Of a stretch of 64,000 nt of DNA, positions 1-9,775 are shown piece by piece. The notes below the pieces were generated by a model. The model was not told the DNA's origin and did not search any database. It saw only the letters and a program-made list of their open reading frames with translations. Origin of the DNA: Mycobacterium sp. 050128 (GTDB lineage: Bacteria > Actinomycetota > Actinomycetes > Mycobacteriales > Mycobacteriaceae); contig NZ_JAZGLW010000003.1 of NCBI RefSeq assembly GCF_036409155.1, positions 310,001-374,000 of the forward strand, read 5' to 3'. Position numbers and translations under genes: made by a program. How positions within the stretch are numbered: position 1 is the stretch's first letter; each line of letters begins with the position of its first letter.

Positions 1-145
1 GTTCGCCATCACCGGTCCGCGGATGTCCGGGCGCCCCAACCAGTCCGGGCCGGTGCCGGGCTCGCGCCAACGCCGCAACAAGGGCGGCGGAGGCTCGTTC
101 ACTAGCCGCATGGAAGATCGCTTCCGCCGCCGCTTCGACGAGTAA
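1..145 (+). CDS. DUF3040 family membrane protein, C-terminal end only
   Basis: Open frame entering from the left edge (codons start at base 2) and ending in TAA at 143-145. The visible 47 residues are Arg/Gly/Pro-rich and end in a basic tail finishing MEDRFRRRFDE. Such a basic C-terminus, placed directly before mraZ on the same strand, matches the DUF3040 protein that precedes mraZ in mycobacteria (Rv2169c-like, from memory). The catalytic or membrane part lies outside the window, so the family call rests mostly on position. A strong terminator follows, which separates it from the dcw operon. Confidence 0.6.
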   Translation, partial: FAITGPRMSGRPNQSGPVPGSRQRRNKGGGGSFTSRMEDRFRRRFDE

Positions 146-170
146 CCAAACCACCCAACACGCAGACCTT

Positions 171-202
171 AAGGGGTAGCCCAAGCGGCTACCCCTTCTT
201 TT
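171..202 (+). terminator. Rho-independent terminator after the DUF3040 gene
   Basis: Perfect 11-bp stem AAGGGGTAGCC (171-181) / GGCTACCCCTT (187-197), 5-nt loop, followed by CTTTTGT. This is a textbook intrinsic terminator, rare in such a GC-rich genome. It insulates the mraZ promoter region from read-through. Confidence 0.88.
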
Positions 203-244
203 GTGCCTGGAGCCCGATTCGAGTCCTAATCGAGGCCAATCCGA

Positions 245-284
245 GCCCCACTTCGCCCCACCGAGGCGCCCCACTTCGCCCCAC
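245..284 (-). repeat. 17-bp direct repeat carrying inverted TGGGG boxes
   Basis: GCCCCACTTCGCCCCAC occurs at 245-261 and exactly again at 268-284. Read on the minus strand each copy is TGGGG-N5-TGGGG, the same 10-bp periodicity as the boxes right before mraZ but in opposite orientation. It may be an upstream MraZ-binding cluster or a chance intergenic repeat. Confidence 0.6.
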
Positions 285-412
285 TGCCCGACTTGGGGGT
301 CTGAAATGCGGTTTCCCGGCGCCGTATGCGACGTTCGAGATGGCGGTCGACGGCCCCCGGCCGGTGTGTGGTGGCAAATGAGCAGCGAAACACTCCGATG
401 ACACCCCTTTTA

Positions 413-447
413 TGGGGCAAAGTGGGGGGCTGTGGGGTATGGTGGCT
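413..447 (+). promoter_or_regulatory. Candidate MraZ operator overlapping the dcw promoter
   Basis: TGGGG starts at 413, 423 and 433, exactly 10 bp apart, with a degenerate fourth unit TGGCT at 443. E. coli MraZ is known to bind direct repeats of TGGGN separated by 5-nt spacers upstream of its own gene; this array has that form. A possible -10 (TATGGT, 438-443) lies inside the array, so binding would occlude RNA polymerase. No start codon or gene lies between 203 and 494. Confidence 0.7.
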
Positions 448-494
448 GAAGTGTTTGGGCGAGCCGAGACCCGGTCTCGACAGGAGGTGAGCTG

Positions 495-926
495 GTGTTT
501 CTCGGCACCTACACGCCCAAGCTCGACGACAAAGGGCGACTGACGTTGCCCGCCAAGTTCCGCGACGCGCTGGCAGGGGGGTTGATGGTCACCAAGAGCC
601 AAGATCACAGCCTCGCCGTCTACCCGCGGGCGGAATTCGAGCAGCTGGCCCGCCGGGCGAGCAAGACGTCTCGAAGCAACCCGGAAGCCAGGGCGTTCCT
701 GCGCAATCTGGCCGCCGGCACCGATGAGCAACATCCCGACGCCCAGGGCCGCATCACCCTGTCGTCCGACCACCGTCGCTACGCGAACCTCTCCAAGGAC
801 TGCGTGGTGATCGGTGCGGTCGACTACCTGGAAATCTGGGATGCCCAGGCCTGGCAGGACTACCAGCAAACGCACGAAGAGAACTTCTCCGCGGCCAGCG
901 ATGAAGCACTCGGCGACATCATCTGA
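495..926 (+). CDS. mraZ: Transcriptional regulator MraZ
   Basis: 143 aa, the usual length for MraZ. Two AbrB-like SpoVT domains are visible, each with the family signature around a DxxGRL/RI core: [13 protein letters not shown] near residues 11-23 and [13 protein letters not shown] around 83-95. GTG start chosen because AGGAGGTGA sits at 482-490. MraZ forms ring oligomers that bind repeats before its own gene and represses the dcw operon in E. coli; the TGGGG array at 413-447 is the likely target. First gene of the cluster, 160 nt before the rsmH start. Confidence 0.96.
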   Translation: MFLGTYTPKLDDKGRLTLPAKFRDALAGGLMVTKSQDHSLAVYPRAEFEQLARRASKTSRSNPEARAFLRNLAAGTDEQHPDAQGRITLSSDHRRYANLSKDCVVIGAVDYLEIWDAQAWQDYQQTHEENFSAASDEALGDII

Positions 927-1086
927 GGCGCATGCCCGTGCATCGTGGCCTCTGCCCGAACCGACCCTGGCGTACTTCCCCAACGCCTGGTTCGTAACTT
1001 CGGACAGGGACCTCGGTGCAGGGGCGCGTCTTTGTAAGGCCGTCCCTCCTTCTGACGAGTTTCTCCAGACCCGGGGAGGTGTTGCG

Positions 1087-2106
1087 TTGGCTGACAAGGA
1101 CTTCGGGCATGTGCCCGTGCTGCTGGAGCGCTGTGTTGAACTGCTGACCCCGGCGTTGACCCGCCAGCACTCCGACGGATCCGGCGCGGTGCTCGTCGAC
1201 GCCACCCTTGGCGCGGGCGGGCACGCGCAACGATTCCTGACCGACCTGCCGGGTCTGAAGTTGATCGGCCTCGACCGCGATCCCAGCGCGCTGGACATCG
1301 CCGGCGAGCGGCTGGCGCCGTTCGCCGACCGAATCACCCTGGTGCACACGCGGTATGACGGCATCGCCGAGGCGCTGGCCGAAGCCGGTTATGCCGCAAA
1401 CGAATCGATCGACGGGGTGTTGTTCGATCTGGGCGTCTCCTCGATGCAACTCGACCGCGCCGAGCGGGGTTTCGCCTACGCCCAGGACGCGCCGCTGGAC
1501 ATGCGGATGGATCCGTCGTCGCCGCTGACCGCGGCCGAGATCGTCAACACCTACGACGAGGCCGAGCTGGCGAACATCTTGCACCGCTACGGCGAGGAGC
1601 GGTTCGCGCGCCGGATCGCCACCCATATCGTGCGTCGGCGGGCCCGCACCCCGTTCACAACGACCGCCGAGCTGGTCGAGTTGCTGTATGAGGCCATTCC
1701 GGCCGCGACCCGGCGCACCGGCGGACATCCGGCCAAGCGCACCTTCCAGGCGCTGCGGATCGCGGTCAACGACGAGCTGGACACGCTGCGCCGGGCCATT
1801 CCGGCCGCGCTGGACGCGCTCACCGTCGCCGGGCGCATCGTGGTGATGGCTTACCAGTCACTGGAAGACCGGATCGTCAAGCGCGAGTTCGCCGATGCGG
1901 TCGCCTCGCGCACGCCGTTGGATCTCCCGTTCGAGCTGCCCGGCCGCGGCCCGCGATTCCAATCGCTGACCCGCGGTGCCGAGCGTGCCGGCGCCGACGA
2001 AATCGAACGTAACCCTCGTAGCACCGCCGTGCGACTACGGGCCTTGCAACGGCTGGAATCCGAGGGACAACCACAGCAGCGGGTTTCCAAGAAGGGCGAC
2101 TCATGA
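1087..2106 (+). CDS. rsmH: 16S rRNA (cytosine1402-N4)-methyltransferase RsmH
   Basis: SAM-dependent enzyme methylating N4 of C1402 in 16S rRNA. From the chosen TTG start it is 339 aa. Motifs: HVPVLLERC at the N-terminus, the SAM motif [34 protein letters not shown], and the C-terminal [17 protein letters not shown] 1087 has GGAGGT at 1075-1080; between the mraZ stop and this codon there is no in-frame ATG, GTG or TTG. Oddly, the in-frame translation before it ([14 protein letters not shown]...) resembles the N-terminus annotated in M. tuberculosis, so a longer form cannot be excluded. The stop overlaps the next ATG (ATGA). Confidence 0.93.
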   Translation: MADKDFGHVPVLLERCVELLTPALTRQHSDGSGAVLVDATLGAGGHAQRFLTDLPGLKLIGLDRDPSALDIAGERLAPFADRITLVHTRYDGIAEALAEAGYAANESIDGVLFDLGVSSMQLDRAERGFAYAQDAPLDMRMDPSSPLTAAEIVNTYDEAELANILHRYGEERFARRIATHIVRRRARTPFTTTAELVELLYEAIPAATRRTGGHPAKRTFQALRIAVNDELDTLRRAIPAALDALTVAGRIVVMAYQSLEDRIVKREFADAVASRTPLDLPFELPGRGPRFQSLTRGAERAGADEIERNPRSTAVRLRALQRLESEGQPQQRVSKKGDS

Positions 2107-3413
2107 AAGCGAAAGCCAAGCGCGAGACGCCGAAACGCCGGGGCGGCAACGACCGTCGCGGTGGGCGTGACGGCGCGGCCCGCAAGACCCGGCGCAACGC
2201 GGCGGACTCGACGGCGCGGCGCACTCGGCCGGCGCAGGGTTCGACGACCGGTCGCGAGGCGCGGGTGTCGAAATCCGGCCCGCAGACCAGCCCGAATACG
2301 CGGCCGGTCGAGCGGACGGCCCGCCCCAAGAGCAGCGGCCAGGCCAAGGCCCGCGCCAAGGCACGCAAGGCCAAGGCGCCCAGGGTTATTCGGCCCCGGC
2401 TGACCGAACGGATTGCCATCCGGCTGGCCTCGATCGACCTGCGGCCGCAGACCTTACTGGCCAAGGTCCCGTTCGTCGTGCTGATCATCGGCGCGCTCGG
2501 TGCCGGGCTGGCGCTGACGCTGTGGCTGTCCACCGCCTCCGCCGAACGCTCCTATCAGTTGAGTCACGCGCGCGAGAAGACCCGGATGCTGCAGCAGCAG
2601 AAGGAGGCGCTCGAACGCGATGTACGCGAGGCCGAAGCCGCGCCGGCGCTCGCCGAGGCCGCGCGCAAGCAGGGCATGATCCCGACGCGCGACACCGCTC
2701 ACCTGGTCCAGGATCCGTCCGGTAGCTGGGTGGTGGTCGGCACGCCCAAGCCGGCCGACGGCGTTCCGCCGCCGCCGCTGAACACCAAGCTGCCCGACGA
2801 AGGCCCGCAGCCGCTGCCGAAACCGGCGGCAGTCCCGCCGGAAGTCCCGGTTCGGGTGCAACCGGATCCCGGTGCCGCTCTGGTGCCGGGCCGGCCGGTG
2901 GGGCCCGAAGCGCTGCTGCGCGCGCCGGATGGTTCGACGACCGTGGGCGGTCAGCACTTGCCGCCGGCCGCGCCGCTGGTACCCGGCGCGCCGGGGGTGC
3001 CCGGTGGCCCGGTTGGCGGGCAATTCCCGGGTATGCTGCCGACGCCGGGGTTGCCGGTGCAAGGACTGCCGATCCAAGGACTTTCCACGCAAGTACTTCC
3101 GACGCAAGGACTTCCGGCACAGTCGCTGCCGGCCCAAGGGATGCCCACGCCGGGGCTGCCGATGCCGGGGTTGCCCGCGCCGGCGGGCCCAGCGGCCGCA
3201 CCGGCGCCTGCGGAAGTGCCCATTCCCGTAGGCGGACTGCCCCTTTCGGTACCGCCCGCGCCGTTGCCGGCGGAAGTAGCCGTCCCCGTGCAACGGGCGC
3301 CGCAGGCCGCAGTCCCGGTCGCGCCCGGACTGCCGGGGCCGCAAGCCGCACCGGCAATCGCACCGAATAGCGCCGCGCCGCCCGCCGCCGTGTTGCCGGG
3401 GCCCGCGCGGTGA
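2103..3413 (+). CDS. FtsL-like proline-rich membrane protein (Rv2164c-type)
   Basis: 436 aa in the ftsL position between rsmH and pbpB. Architecture: very basic cytoplasmic N-terminus (residues 1-115, Arg/Lys/Ala rich), one membrane helix at about 122-142, a short heptad-like coiled coil (about 148-190, ending with a [12 protein letters not shown] stretch typical of FtsL/DivIC proteins), and a long extracytoplasmic Pro/Ala/Gly tail with pentapeptide repeats. By position and topology it should join the FtsQ-FtsB-FtsL/FtsI-FtsW septal complex. It overlaps rsmH (ATGA) and pbpB (GTGA) by 4 nt each. Longer than the M. tuberculosis protein as I recall it (about 384 aa), mainly in the tail. Confidence 0.88.
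   Translation: MKAKAKRETPKRRGGNDRRGGRDGAARKTRRNAADSTARRTRPAQGSTTGREARVSKSGPQTSPNTRPVERTARPKSSGQAKARAKARKAKAPRVIRPRLTERIAIRLASIDLRPQTLLAKVPFVVLIIGALGAGLALTLWLSTASAERSYQLSHAREKTRMLQQQKEALERDVREAEAAPALAEAARKQGMIPTRDTAHLVQDPSGSWVVVGTPKPADGVPPPPLNTKLPDEGPQPLPKPAAVPPEVPVRVQPDPGAALVPGRPVGPEALLRAPDGSTTVGGQHLPPAAPLVPGAPGVPGGPVGGQFPGMLPTPGLPVQGLPIQGLSTQVLPTQGLPAQSLPAQGMPTPGLPMPGLPAPAGPAAAPAPAEVPIPVGGLPLSVPPAPLPAEVAVPVQRAPQAAVPVAPGLPGPQAAPAIAPNSAAPPAAVLPGPAR
3042..3182 (+). repeat. Tandem pentapeptide-coding repeat in the FtsL-like tail
   Basis: About ten 15-nt units encoding variants of x-P/Q-G-L-P (for example PVQGLP, PIQGLS, PTQGLP, PMPGLP). Units use both GC-rich (ccg ggg ttg) and less biased (caa gga ctt) codons, consistent with slippage followed by drift. 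Confidence 0.75.
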
Positions 3414-5449
3414 GTCGCGGCGAGGACAGCCGCACTCGACGGTCGCGGCCGACACGCGGTTCGCGTAAACCACAGGGAACCAGGGACGTCCGGCAACCCG
3501 CTCGAACTCGGAAGCCGGAGAAGGCGCAACAGGGCCGAGACGCGAAGGAACCAAAGGGATTCCGCAAGGCCAAGAAATCCGGCGAGGCGCCGCTCGGTCA
3601 TTCGGCCAGTGAGCGGCGCACCCGGCAGGTCGTCGAGGCCGGCACCCGGGGCGCATCGTTCGTCTTCCGGCATCGCGCCGGCAATCTGGTCATCTTGGCG
3701 CTGACGCTGGTGGCGGCGGCCCAGCTGTTCGTCCTGCAGGTCACCAACGCGCCGAAGCTGCGCGCCCAGGCCGCGGGCCAGCTCAAGGTCACCGACGTCT
3801 CAAAGGCCATCCGCGGCAGCATCGTTGACCGCAACAATCAGCAGCTGGCGTTCACCATCGAGTCGCGCGCGCTGACGTTTCAGCCGAAGAAGATCCGCCA
3901 GCAATTGGAAGAGGCCAAGAAGAAGAACCCGGCCGCTCCCGATCCGCAGGCGCGGCTGCGCGATATCGCCAAAGAGGTTTCCGGCCGGCTGAACAACAAG
4001 CCGGACTACGCGACCGTGCTGAAGAAGCTGCAAACCGACGACAACTTCACCTATTTGGCGCGTGCGGTCGACCCGGCGGTCGCCAGCGCGATCTCGGACA
4101 AGTACCCCGAGGTCGGCTCCGAGCGGCAGGATCTGCGCCAATATCCGGGCGGATCGCTGGCGGCCAACATCGTCGGCGGCATCGACTGGGACGGCCACGG
4201 CCTGCTCGGACTCGAAGACAGCATGGACTCCGTGCTGTCGGGAACCGACGGCTCGGTCACCTACGACCGCGGCTCGGACGGCGTGGTCATCCCCGGCAGC
4301 TACCGCAACCGGCACAAGGCGGTCAACGGTTCGACCGTCCAGCTGACCATCGACGACGACATCCAGTTCTACGTGCAGCAGCAGGTCCAGCAGGCCAAGG
4401 ACATGTCCGGGGCACACAATGTCTCGGCCGTCGTGCTGGACGCCAAGACCGGTGACGTGCTGGCCATGGCCAACGACAACACCTTCGACCCGTCGCAGGA
4501 CATCGGGCGCCAGGGCGACCGGCAACTCGGCAATCTCGCGGTGTCGTCGCCGTTCGAACCGGGCTCGGTGAACAAGATCGTCACCGCCTCCTCGGTCATC
4601 GAGTACGGCCTGTCAAACCCCGACGAGGTACTCCAGGTCCCGGGCTCGATCAACATGGGTGGTGTCAACATCCACGACGCGTGGGAGCACGGCGTGATGC
4701 CCTACACCACCACCGGCGTGTTCGGGAAGTCGTCCAACGTCGGAACACTGATGTTGGCTCAACGCGTTGGGCCGGAACGCTATTACGACATGGTCCGTAA
4801 GTTCGGGCTCGGGCAGCGCACCAACGTCGGGCTGCCCGGTGAGAGCGCCGGCCTGGTGCCGCCCATCGACCAGTGGTCGGGCAGCACGTTCTCCAACCTG
4901 CCTATCGGCCAAGGTCTTTCGATGACCCTGCTGCAGATGACCGACATGTACCAGACGATCGCCAACGACGGCCTGCGGATACCGCCGCGAATCATCAAGG
5001 CCACCATCGCTTCCGACGGCACCCGCACCGAAGAAGCGCGCCCGGAAGGTGTTCGGGTGGTCTCGCCGCAGACCGCGCAGACCGTGCGGCAGATGCTGCG
5101 CGCCGTCGTGCAACACGACCCGATGGGCTACCAGCAGGGCACCGGACCCGCGGCCGCGGTGCCCGGCTACCAGATGGCCGGCAAGACCGGTACCGCTCAG
5201 CAGATCAACCCGGGCTGCGGCTGCTACTTCGACAACGTGTACTGGATCACCTTCGCCGGGATGGCCACCGTCGACAACCCGCGCTACGTGATCGGGATCA
5301 TGATGGACAACCCGGAGCGCAACGCGGACGGCACGCCCGGCCACTCGGCGGCCCCGCTGTTCCACAACATCGCGGGCTGGCTGATGCAGCGCGAGAACGT
5401 CCCGCTGTCACCCGATCCCGGCCCGCTGCTGACCCTGCAGGCCACATAG
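3410..5449 (+). CDS. pbpB: Septal peptidoglycan transpeptidase PbpB/FtsI (PBP3, class B)
   Basis: 679 aa class B penicillin-binding protein that cross-links septal peptidoglycan with FtsW. Basic cytoplasmic tail (1-90), single membrane anchor (about 91-111), dimerisation/pedestal region, then the transpeptidase domain with all three active-site motifs: S386-V-N-K389 in EPGSVNK, S441-S-N443, and K592-T-G594. GTG start overlaps the previous stop (GTGA). An unusual CGCGCY cysteine cluster follows the KTG strand. In M. tuberculosis PE_PGRS38 and other genes separate it from murE; here murE follows after only 115 nt. Confidence 0.96.
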   Translation: MSRGEDSRTRRSRPTRGSRKPQGTRDVRQPARTRKPEKAQQGRDAKEPKGFRKAKKSGEAPLGHSASERRTRQVVEAGTRGASFVFRHRAGNLVILALTLVAAAQLFVLQVTNAPKLRAQAAGQLKVTDVSKAIRGSIVDRNNQQLAFTIESRALTFQPKKIRQQLEEAKKKNPAAPDPQARLRDIAKEVSGRLNNKPDYATVLKKLQTDDNFTYLARAVDPAVASAISDKYPEVGSERQDLRQYPGGSLAANIVGGIDWDGHGLLGLEDSMDSVLSGTDGSVTYDRGSDGVVIPGSYRNRHKAVNGSTVQLTIDDDIQFYVQQQVQQAKDMSGAHNVSAVVLDAKTGDVLAMANDNTFDPSQDIGRQGDRQLGNLAVSSPFEPGSVNKIVTASSVIEYGLSNPDEVLQVPGSINMGGVNIHDAWEHGVMPYTTTGVFGKSSNVGTLMLAQRVGPERYYDMVRKFGLGQRTNVGLPGESAGLVPPIDQWSGSTFSNLPIGQGLSMTLLQMTDMYQTIANDGLRIPPRIIKATIASDGTRTEEARPEGVRVVSPQTAQTVRQMLRAVVQHDPMGYQQGTGPAAAVPGYQMAGKTGTAQQINPGCGCYFDNVYWITFAGMATVDNPRYVIGIMMDNPERNADGTPGHSAAPLFHNIAGWLMQRENVPLSPDPGPLLTLQAT

Positions 5450-5496
5450 GCGCCACGCTTGAGCGTGCGTCCAGGGCGCCCTCGACACACACCGGC

Positions 5497-5524
5497 CGCC
5501 CCCGGCGCACACTCGACGGGGGCG
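5497..5524 (+). terminator. GC-rich hairpin in the pbpB-murE gap
   Basis: CGCCCCCG (5497-5504) pairs with CGGGGGCG (5517-5524) across a 12-nt loop, with no U-tract. A smaller palindrome CACGCT-TG-AGCGTG lies at 5454-5467. Could attenuate transcription or be a processing site; not a canonical terminator. Confidence 0.3.
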
Positions 5525-5564
5525 CGGGCGTGCCCGCAGCCCGGGCGCGTCTCGATAGGGTGTC

Positions 5565-7142
5565 ATGGCTGATCATGGCAATCGCGCGGCGTCCCAGGGA
5601 GGTGTGACCGGAGTGCAGGTGTCCGCTGAGCTGCGCCCCAGCAGGGGGGCGGGTGTGCGACTGCCTGCGCTGGCCGCTCAAGTGGGGGCGGTGCTGGCCG
5701 ACGACCCGAACGGCCCCAGTGCCGTCCCGGACCTGGCGATCACCGGCGTGACGCTGCGTGCCCAGGATGTGCGGCCCGGCGACCTGTTCGCCGGGCTGCC
5801 CGGCTCGGCCACCCACGGCGCCCGCTATGCCGGCGACGCGATCGGCCGCGGCGCCGTCGCGGTGCTCACCGACGCTGCCGGGGTCGACGAGATGGGCGCA
5901 CCGGTGGTGCCGACGCTGGTGCATCCCGCGCCGCGCAGCGTGCTCGGCGGCCTGGCCGCGACCGTGTACGGGAACCCGTCCGACCGGGTGACGGTGGTCG
6001 GCATCACCGGCACCTCCGGGAAAACCACCACCACCTATCTGGTCGAGTCGGGTCTGCGCGCCGGCGGCCACACCGCGGGGCTGATCGGCACCATCGGCAT
6101 CCGCATCGACGGCGCCGACATCCCCAGCGCCCTGACCACTCCGGAGGCCCCGGCGCTGCAGGCGATGCTGGCCGCGATGGCCGAGCGTGGGGTGGACACC
6201 GTCGTCATGGAGGTCTCCAGCCACGCGCTGACACTGGGCCGCGTCGACGGAACCCGTTTCGCGGTAGGCGGTTTCACCAACCTGTCCCGAGACCACCTCG
6301 ACTTTCACCCCACCATGGCCGACTACTTCGACGCGAAAGCCCTACTGTTCGACCCGAATTCGCCGCTGCGGGCCGGCAGGGCCGTGGTGTGTATCGACGA
6401 CGACGCCGGGCGCGCGATGGCGCAGCGGGCCATCGATCCGATCACGGTCAGCGGCACCGGCCAGCCGGCGCACTGGCGCGCGACGGATGTGACGCCGCTG
6501 GGAACGGGACAAGAGTTCACCGCCGTGGACCCCGCCGGCGGTAGACACCGGATCGGCATTCGGCTCACCGGCGCCTACAACGTCGCGAATTGCCTTGTGG
6601 CACTGGCGATTCTCGACGCGGTCGGAGTCTCGCCGGAGCAGGCGGCGGACGGGCTGCTGAACACCCGCGTTCCGGGGCGGCTGGAAGAAATCGACCGCGG
6701 CCAAAATTTCCTGGCCCTCGTCGACTACGCCCACAAACCCGGCGCGCTGCGGGCGGTGTTGACCACCCTGCGGCAGCCGGGCCGGCGGCTGGCGGTGGTG
6801 TTCGGCGCCGGCGGCGATCGCGACCCGGGCAAGCGGGGGCCGATGGGCGCCGTCGCCGCCGAACTGGCCGACCTGGTCGTCGTCACCGACGACAACCCGC
6901 GCGGCGAGGACCCCGCGTCCATCCGCCGCGAGATCCTCAGCGGAGCGGCCGGGTTCGGCGCGGAGGTGGTCGAGATCGGCGACCGGCGCGAGGCGATCAG
7001 GCATGCGGTCGGCTGGGCCGGCCCGGGCGACGTGGTGTTGGTCGCCGGCAAAGGCCACGAAACCGGCCAGCGCACCGGCGATGTGGTCCGCCCGTTCGAC
7101 GACCGCCTCGAACTCGCGCAGGCGTTGGACGACCGCCGATGA
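5565..7142 (+). CDS. murE: UDP-MurNAc-L-Ala-D-Glu:meso-DAP ligase MurE
   Basis: 525 aa Mur ligase that adds the third residue to the stem peptide in the cytoplasm. ATP loop GTSGKTTTT, central-domain HDHLDFH-like motif ([15 protein letters not shown]), and the DNPR motif ([10 protein letters not shown]) that marks specificity for meso-diaminopimelate. Start at ATG 5565; GTG 5604 or 5613 are also possible because the first ~25 residues are not conserved. Only 115 nt after pbpB, then a 4-nt overlap with murF (ATGA). Confidence 0.95.
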   Translation: MADHGNRAASQGGVTGVQVSAELRPSRGAGVRLPALAAQVGAVLADDPNGPSAVPDLAITGVTLRAQDVRPGDLFAGLPGSATHGARYAGDAIGRGAVAVLTDAAGVDEMGAPVVPTLVHPAPRSVLGGLAATVYGNPSDRVTVVGITGTSGKTTTTYLVESGLRAGGHTAGLIGTIGIRIDGADIPSALTTPEAPALQAMLAAMAERGVDTVVMEVSSHALTLGRVDGTRFAVGGFTNLSRDHLDFHPTMADYFDAKALLFDPNSPLRAGRAVVCIDDDAGRAMAQRAIDPITVSGTGQPAHWRATDVTPLGTGQEFTAVDPAGGRHRIGIRLTGAYNVANCLVALAILDAVGVSPEQAADGLLNTRVPGRLEEIDRGQNFLALVDYAHKPGALRAVLTTLRQPGRRLAVVFGAGGDRDPGKRGPMGAVAAELADLVVVTDDNPRGEDPASIRREILSGAAGFGAEVVEIGDRREAIRHAVGWAGPGDVVLVAGKGHETGQRTGDVVRPFDDRLELAQALDDRR

Positions 7143-8698
7143 TCGAGCTGACCGTCGCGCAGATCGCCGAAATCGTCGGCGGCACACTGGCCGACATCAC
7201 GCCGCAGGACGCCGCCGAACTGCACGTCACCGGGACTGTCGAATTCGACTCCCGCGCCGTCGGCCCCGGCGGGCTGTTCCTGGCGCTGCCGGGCGCCCAC
7301 TCGGACGGACACGACCACGCGGCCTCGGCCGTCGCGGCCGGTGCGGTCGCCGTGCTGGCCGCGCGGCCGGTCGGGGTGCCCGCCATCGTCGTTGCCCCGC
7401 AAGGCGCTTCGGGCTCGCGGGCCGGGGTGCTCGAGCACGACCCGGACGGCTCGGGCGCGGCGGTGCTGGACGCGCTTGCCAAGCTGGCCAAGGCGGTGGC
7501 CGAGGAGCTGGTGGCCGGCGGGCTCACGATCATCGGGATCACCGGCTCGTCGGGCAAGACGTCGACCAAAGACCTGGTCGCCGCGGTGCTCGAGCCGCTG
7601 GGTGAGGTGGTGGCGCCGCCGGGATCGTTCAACAACGAGCTGGGCCATCCCTGGACGGTGCTGCGGGCGACCCGGCGCACCGACTACCTGGTGTTGGAGA
7701 TGTCGGCACGCCATCCCGGCAATATCGCCGCGCTGGCCCGGATCGCCCCGCCCGCCATCGGCGTGGTGCTCAACGTGGGCACCGCGCACCTCGGCGAGTT
7801 CGGCTCGCGAGAGGCGATCGCGCGCACTAAATCCGAACTGCCACAAGCTGTTCCGTCGTCCGGAGTGGTCATCCTCAACGTCGACGACCCATCGGTGGCG
7901 GCGATGGCGCACGTCAGCTCGGGATGGGTGGTTCGGGTCAGCCGATCCAGCGAGACCGATTCGGGGCCCAGCGACGTCTGGGCCGAGGGCGTGTCGCTGG
8001 ACGAATTGGCCAGGCCGCGCTTTACCCTGCACGCGATGGACGCGCGAGGCGCTCTGGAGGTCGAAGTGCGACTCGGCGTGTACGGCGAACACCAGGTCAC
8101 CAATGCGCTGTGTGCCAGCGCGGTCGCCCTGCAGTGCGGCGCCGGCGTCGAGCAGATCGCGGCATCGCTGGCCGCGGCGGGCCCGGTGTCGCGGCACCGC
8201 ATGCAGGTGACCAACCGGGCCGACGGGGTGACCGTCATCGACGACGCCTACAACGCCAACCCTGACTCGATGCGCGCGGGACTGCAGGCGCTGGCTCAGA
8301 TCGCCCGCGGCGGCGGGCTTGGGAACGCCGAAAAGCGCAGGAGCTGGGCGGTGCTCGGCGAGATGGCCGAGCTGGGGGAGGACGCGATAACCGAGCACGA
8401 TGCCATCGGCCGGCTGGCGGTGCGCTTAGATGTGTCTCGACTTGTTGTCGTGGGAATGGGGAGGTCGGTAACCGCCATGCACCACGCTGCGGTCATGGAG
8501 GGCTCGTGGGGCGCTTCCGGCGATAGGGGGGCCGTGCAGGTCGCCGACGGCGACGCCGCCCTCGACGTGTTGCGGGCCGAACTGCAGCCCGGCGACGTGG
8601 TCCTGGTGAAGGCGTCGAACTCCGCCGGACTGGGCGCACTGGCCGAGGCGCTGGTCGCCGAAGGTCCAGCAGGCTCCGCGGGCGAGGTCCGCCCGTGA
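7139..8698 (+). CDS. murF: UDP-MurNAc-tripeptide:D-Ala-D-Ala ligase MurF
   Basis: 519 aa, close to the mycobacterial family length. Adds D-Ala-D-Ala to complete the UDP-MurNAc-pentapeptide. P-loop [10 protein letters not shown], then [22 protein letters not shown] and the C-terminal [14 protein letters not shown] motif. ATG 7139 overlaps the murE stop (ATGA); the frame is open much further upstream but inside murE, so that extension is spurious. Ends with a GTGA overlap into mraY. Confidence 0.95.
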   Translation: MIELTVAQIAEIVGGTLADITPQDAAELHVTGTVEFDSRAVGPGGLFLALPGAHSDGHDHAASAVAAGAVAVLAARPVGVPAIVVAPQGASGSRAGVLEHDPDGSGAAVLDALAKLAKAVAEELVAGGLTIIGITGSSGKTSTKDLVAAVLEPLGEVVAPPGSFNNELGHPWTVLRATRRTDYLVLEMSARHPGNIAALARIAPPAIGVVLNVGTAHLGEFGSREAIARTKSELPQAVPSSGVVILNVDDPSVAAMAHVSSGWVVRVSRSSETDSGPSDVWAEGVSLDELARPRFTLHAMDARGALEVEVRLGVYGEHQVTNALCASAVALQCGAGVEQIAASLAAAGPVSRHRMQVTNRADGVTVIDDAYNANPDSMRAGLQALAQIARGGGLGNAEKRRSWAVLGEMAELGEDAITEHDAIGRLAVRLDVSRLVVVGMGRSVTAMHHAAVMEGSWGASGDRGAVQVADGDAALDVLRAELQPGDVVLVKASNSAGLGALAEALVAEGPAGSAGEVRP

Positions 8699-9774
8699 GG
8701 CAGATACTCGTCGCCGTCGCGATCGCCCTGACCGTGTCGATTCTGCTGACCCCCGCGCTGATCCGGCTGTTCACCAAGCAGGGCTTCGGCCACCAGATCC
8801 GCGAGGACGGCCCGCCGAGCCACCAAACCAAACGCGGCACCCCGTCGATGGGCGGCGTAGCGATCGTGGCGGGCATTTGGGCCGGCTACCTGGGCACGCA
8901 CCTGGCCGGGCTGGCGTTCGACGGCGAGGGCGCCTCCGCGTCCGGTCTGCTGGTGCTGGGGTTGGCCACCGTGCTGGGTGGCGTCGGCTTCCTCGACGAC
9001 CTGATCAAGATCCGCAGGTCGCGCAACCTGGGCTTGAACAAGACGGCCAAGACGGTCGGGCAGATCGTGGCAGCGGTGCTGTTCGGTGTGCTGGTCTTGG
9101 GTTTTCACAACGCCAACGGCCTGACGCCGGCCAGCGCGGATCTGTCCTACGTGCGCGAAATCGCCACCGTCACACTGGCTCCCGGACTGTTCGTGCTGTT
9201 CTGCGTGCTCGTCGTCAGCGCCTGGTCCAACGCGGTCAACTTCACCGACGGCCTCGACGGGCTGGCCGCGGGCTGCATGGCGATGGTCACCGGCGCGTAC
9301 GTGTTGATCACCTTCTGGCAGTACCGCAACGCGTGCGCCACCGCGCCCGGCCTGGGCTGCTACAACGTGCGCGATCCGCTGGACCTCGCGCTGGTCGCCG
9401 CGGCCACCGCGGGCGCCTGCATCGGCTTTCTGTGGTGGAATGCCGCGCCCGCCAAGATCTTCATGGGCGACACCGGTTCGCTGGCGCTGGGCGGCATCAT
9501 CGCCGGTCTGTCCGTGGCCAGCCGCACCGAGCTGCTCGCGGTGGTGTTGGGTTCGCTGTTCGTCGCCGAGGTCGTCTCGGTGGTGCTGCAGATCCTCACC
9601 TTCCGGACCACCGGGCGCCGGGTGTTCCGGATGGCGCCCTTCCATCACCATTTCGAGTTGAGCGGCTGGGCCGAAACGACGGTCATCATCCGCTTCTGGC
9701 TGCTCACCGCGATCGCGTGCGGGCTGGGAGTGGCGCTGTTCTACGGTGAGTGGCTCGCCACGATCGGCGCATGA
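8695..9774 (+). CDS. mraY: Phospho-MurNAc-pentapeptide translocase MraY
   Basis: 359 aa polytopic enzyme (about ten membrane helices) that transfers phospho-MurNAc-pentapeptide to undecaprenyl phosphate, making lipid I. Family motifs: KRGTPSMGG near the N-terminus, the aspartate motifs FLDDLIKI and [21 protein letters not shown], and the HHHFELSGW loop. GTG start overlaps the murF stop. Confidence 0.96.
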   Translation: MRQILVAVAIALTVSILLTPALIRLFTKQGFGHQIREDGPPSHQTKRGTPSMGGVAIVAGIWAGYLGTHLAGLAFDGEGASASGLLVLGLATVLGGVGFLDDLIKIRRSRNLGLNKTAKTVGQIVAAVLFGVLVLGFHNANGLTPASADLSYVREIATVTLAPGLFVLFCVLVVSAWSNAVNFTDGLDGLAAGCMAMVTGAYVLITFWQYRNACATAPGLGCYNVRDPLDLALVAAATAGACIGFLWWNAAPAKIFMGDTGSLALGGIIAGLSVASRTELLAVVLGSLFVAEVVSVVLQILTFRTTGRRVFRMAPFHHHFELSGWAETTVIIRFWLLTAIACGLGVALFYGEWLATIGA

Positions 9775-9775
9775 C

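Noticed and set aside
189..1364. 391-codon minus-strand ORF over mraZ and rsmH
   Set aside because: Antisense shadow of two well-recognised genes in GC-rich DNA; no ribosome-binding site or domain, biased Arg/Pro/Gly composition.
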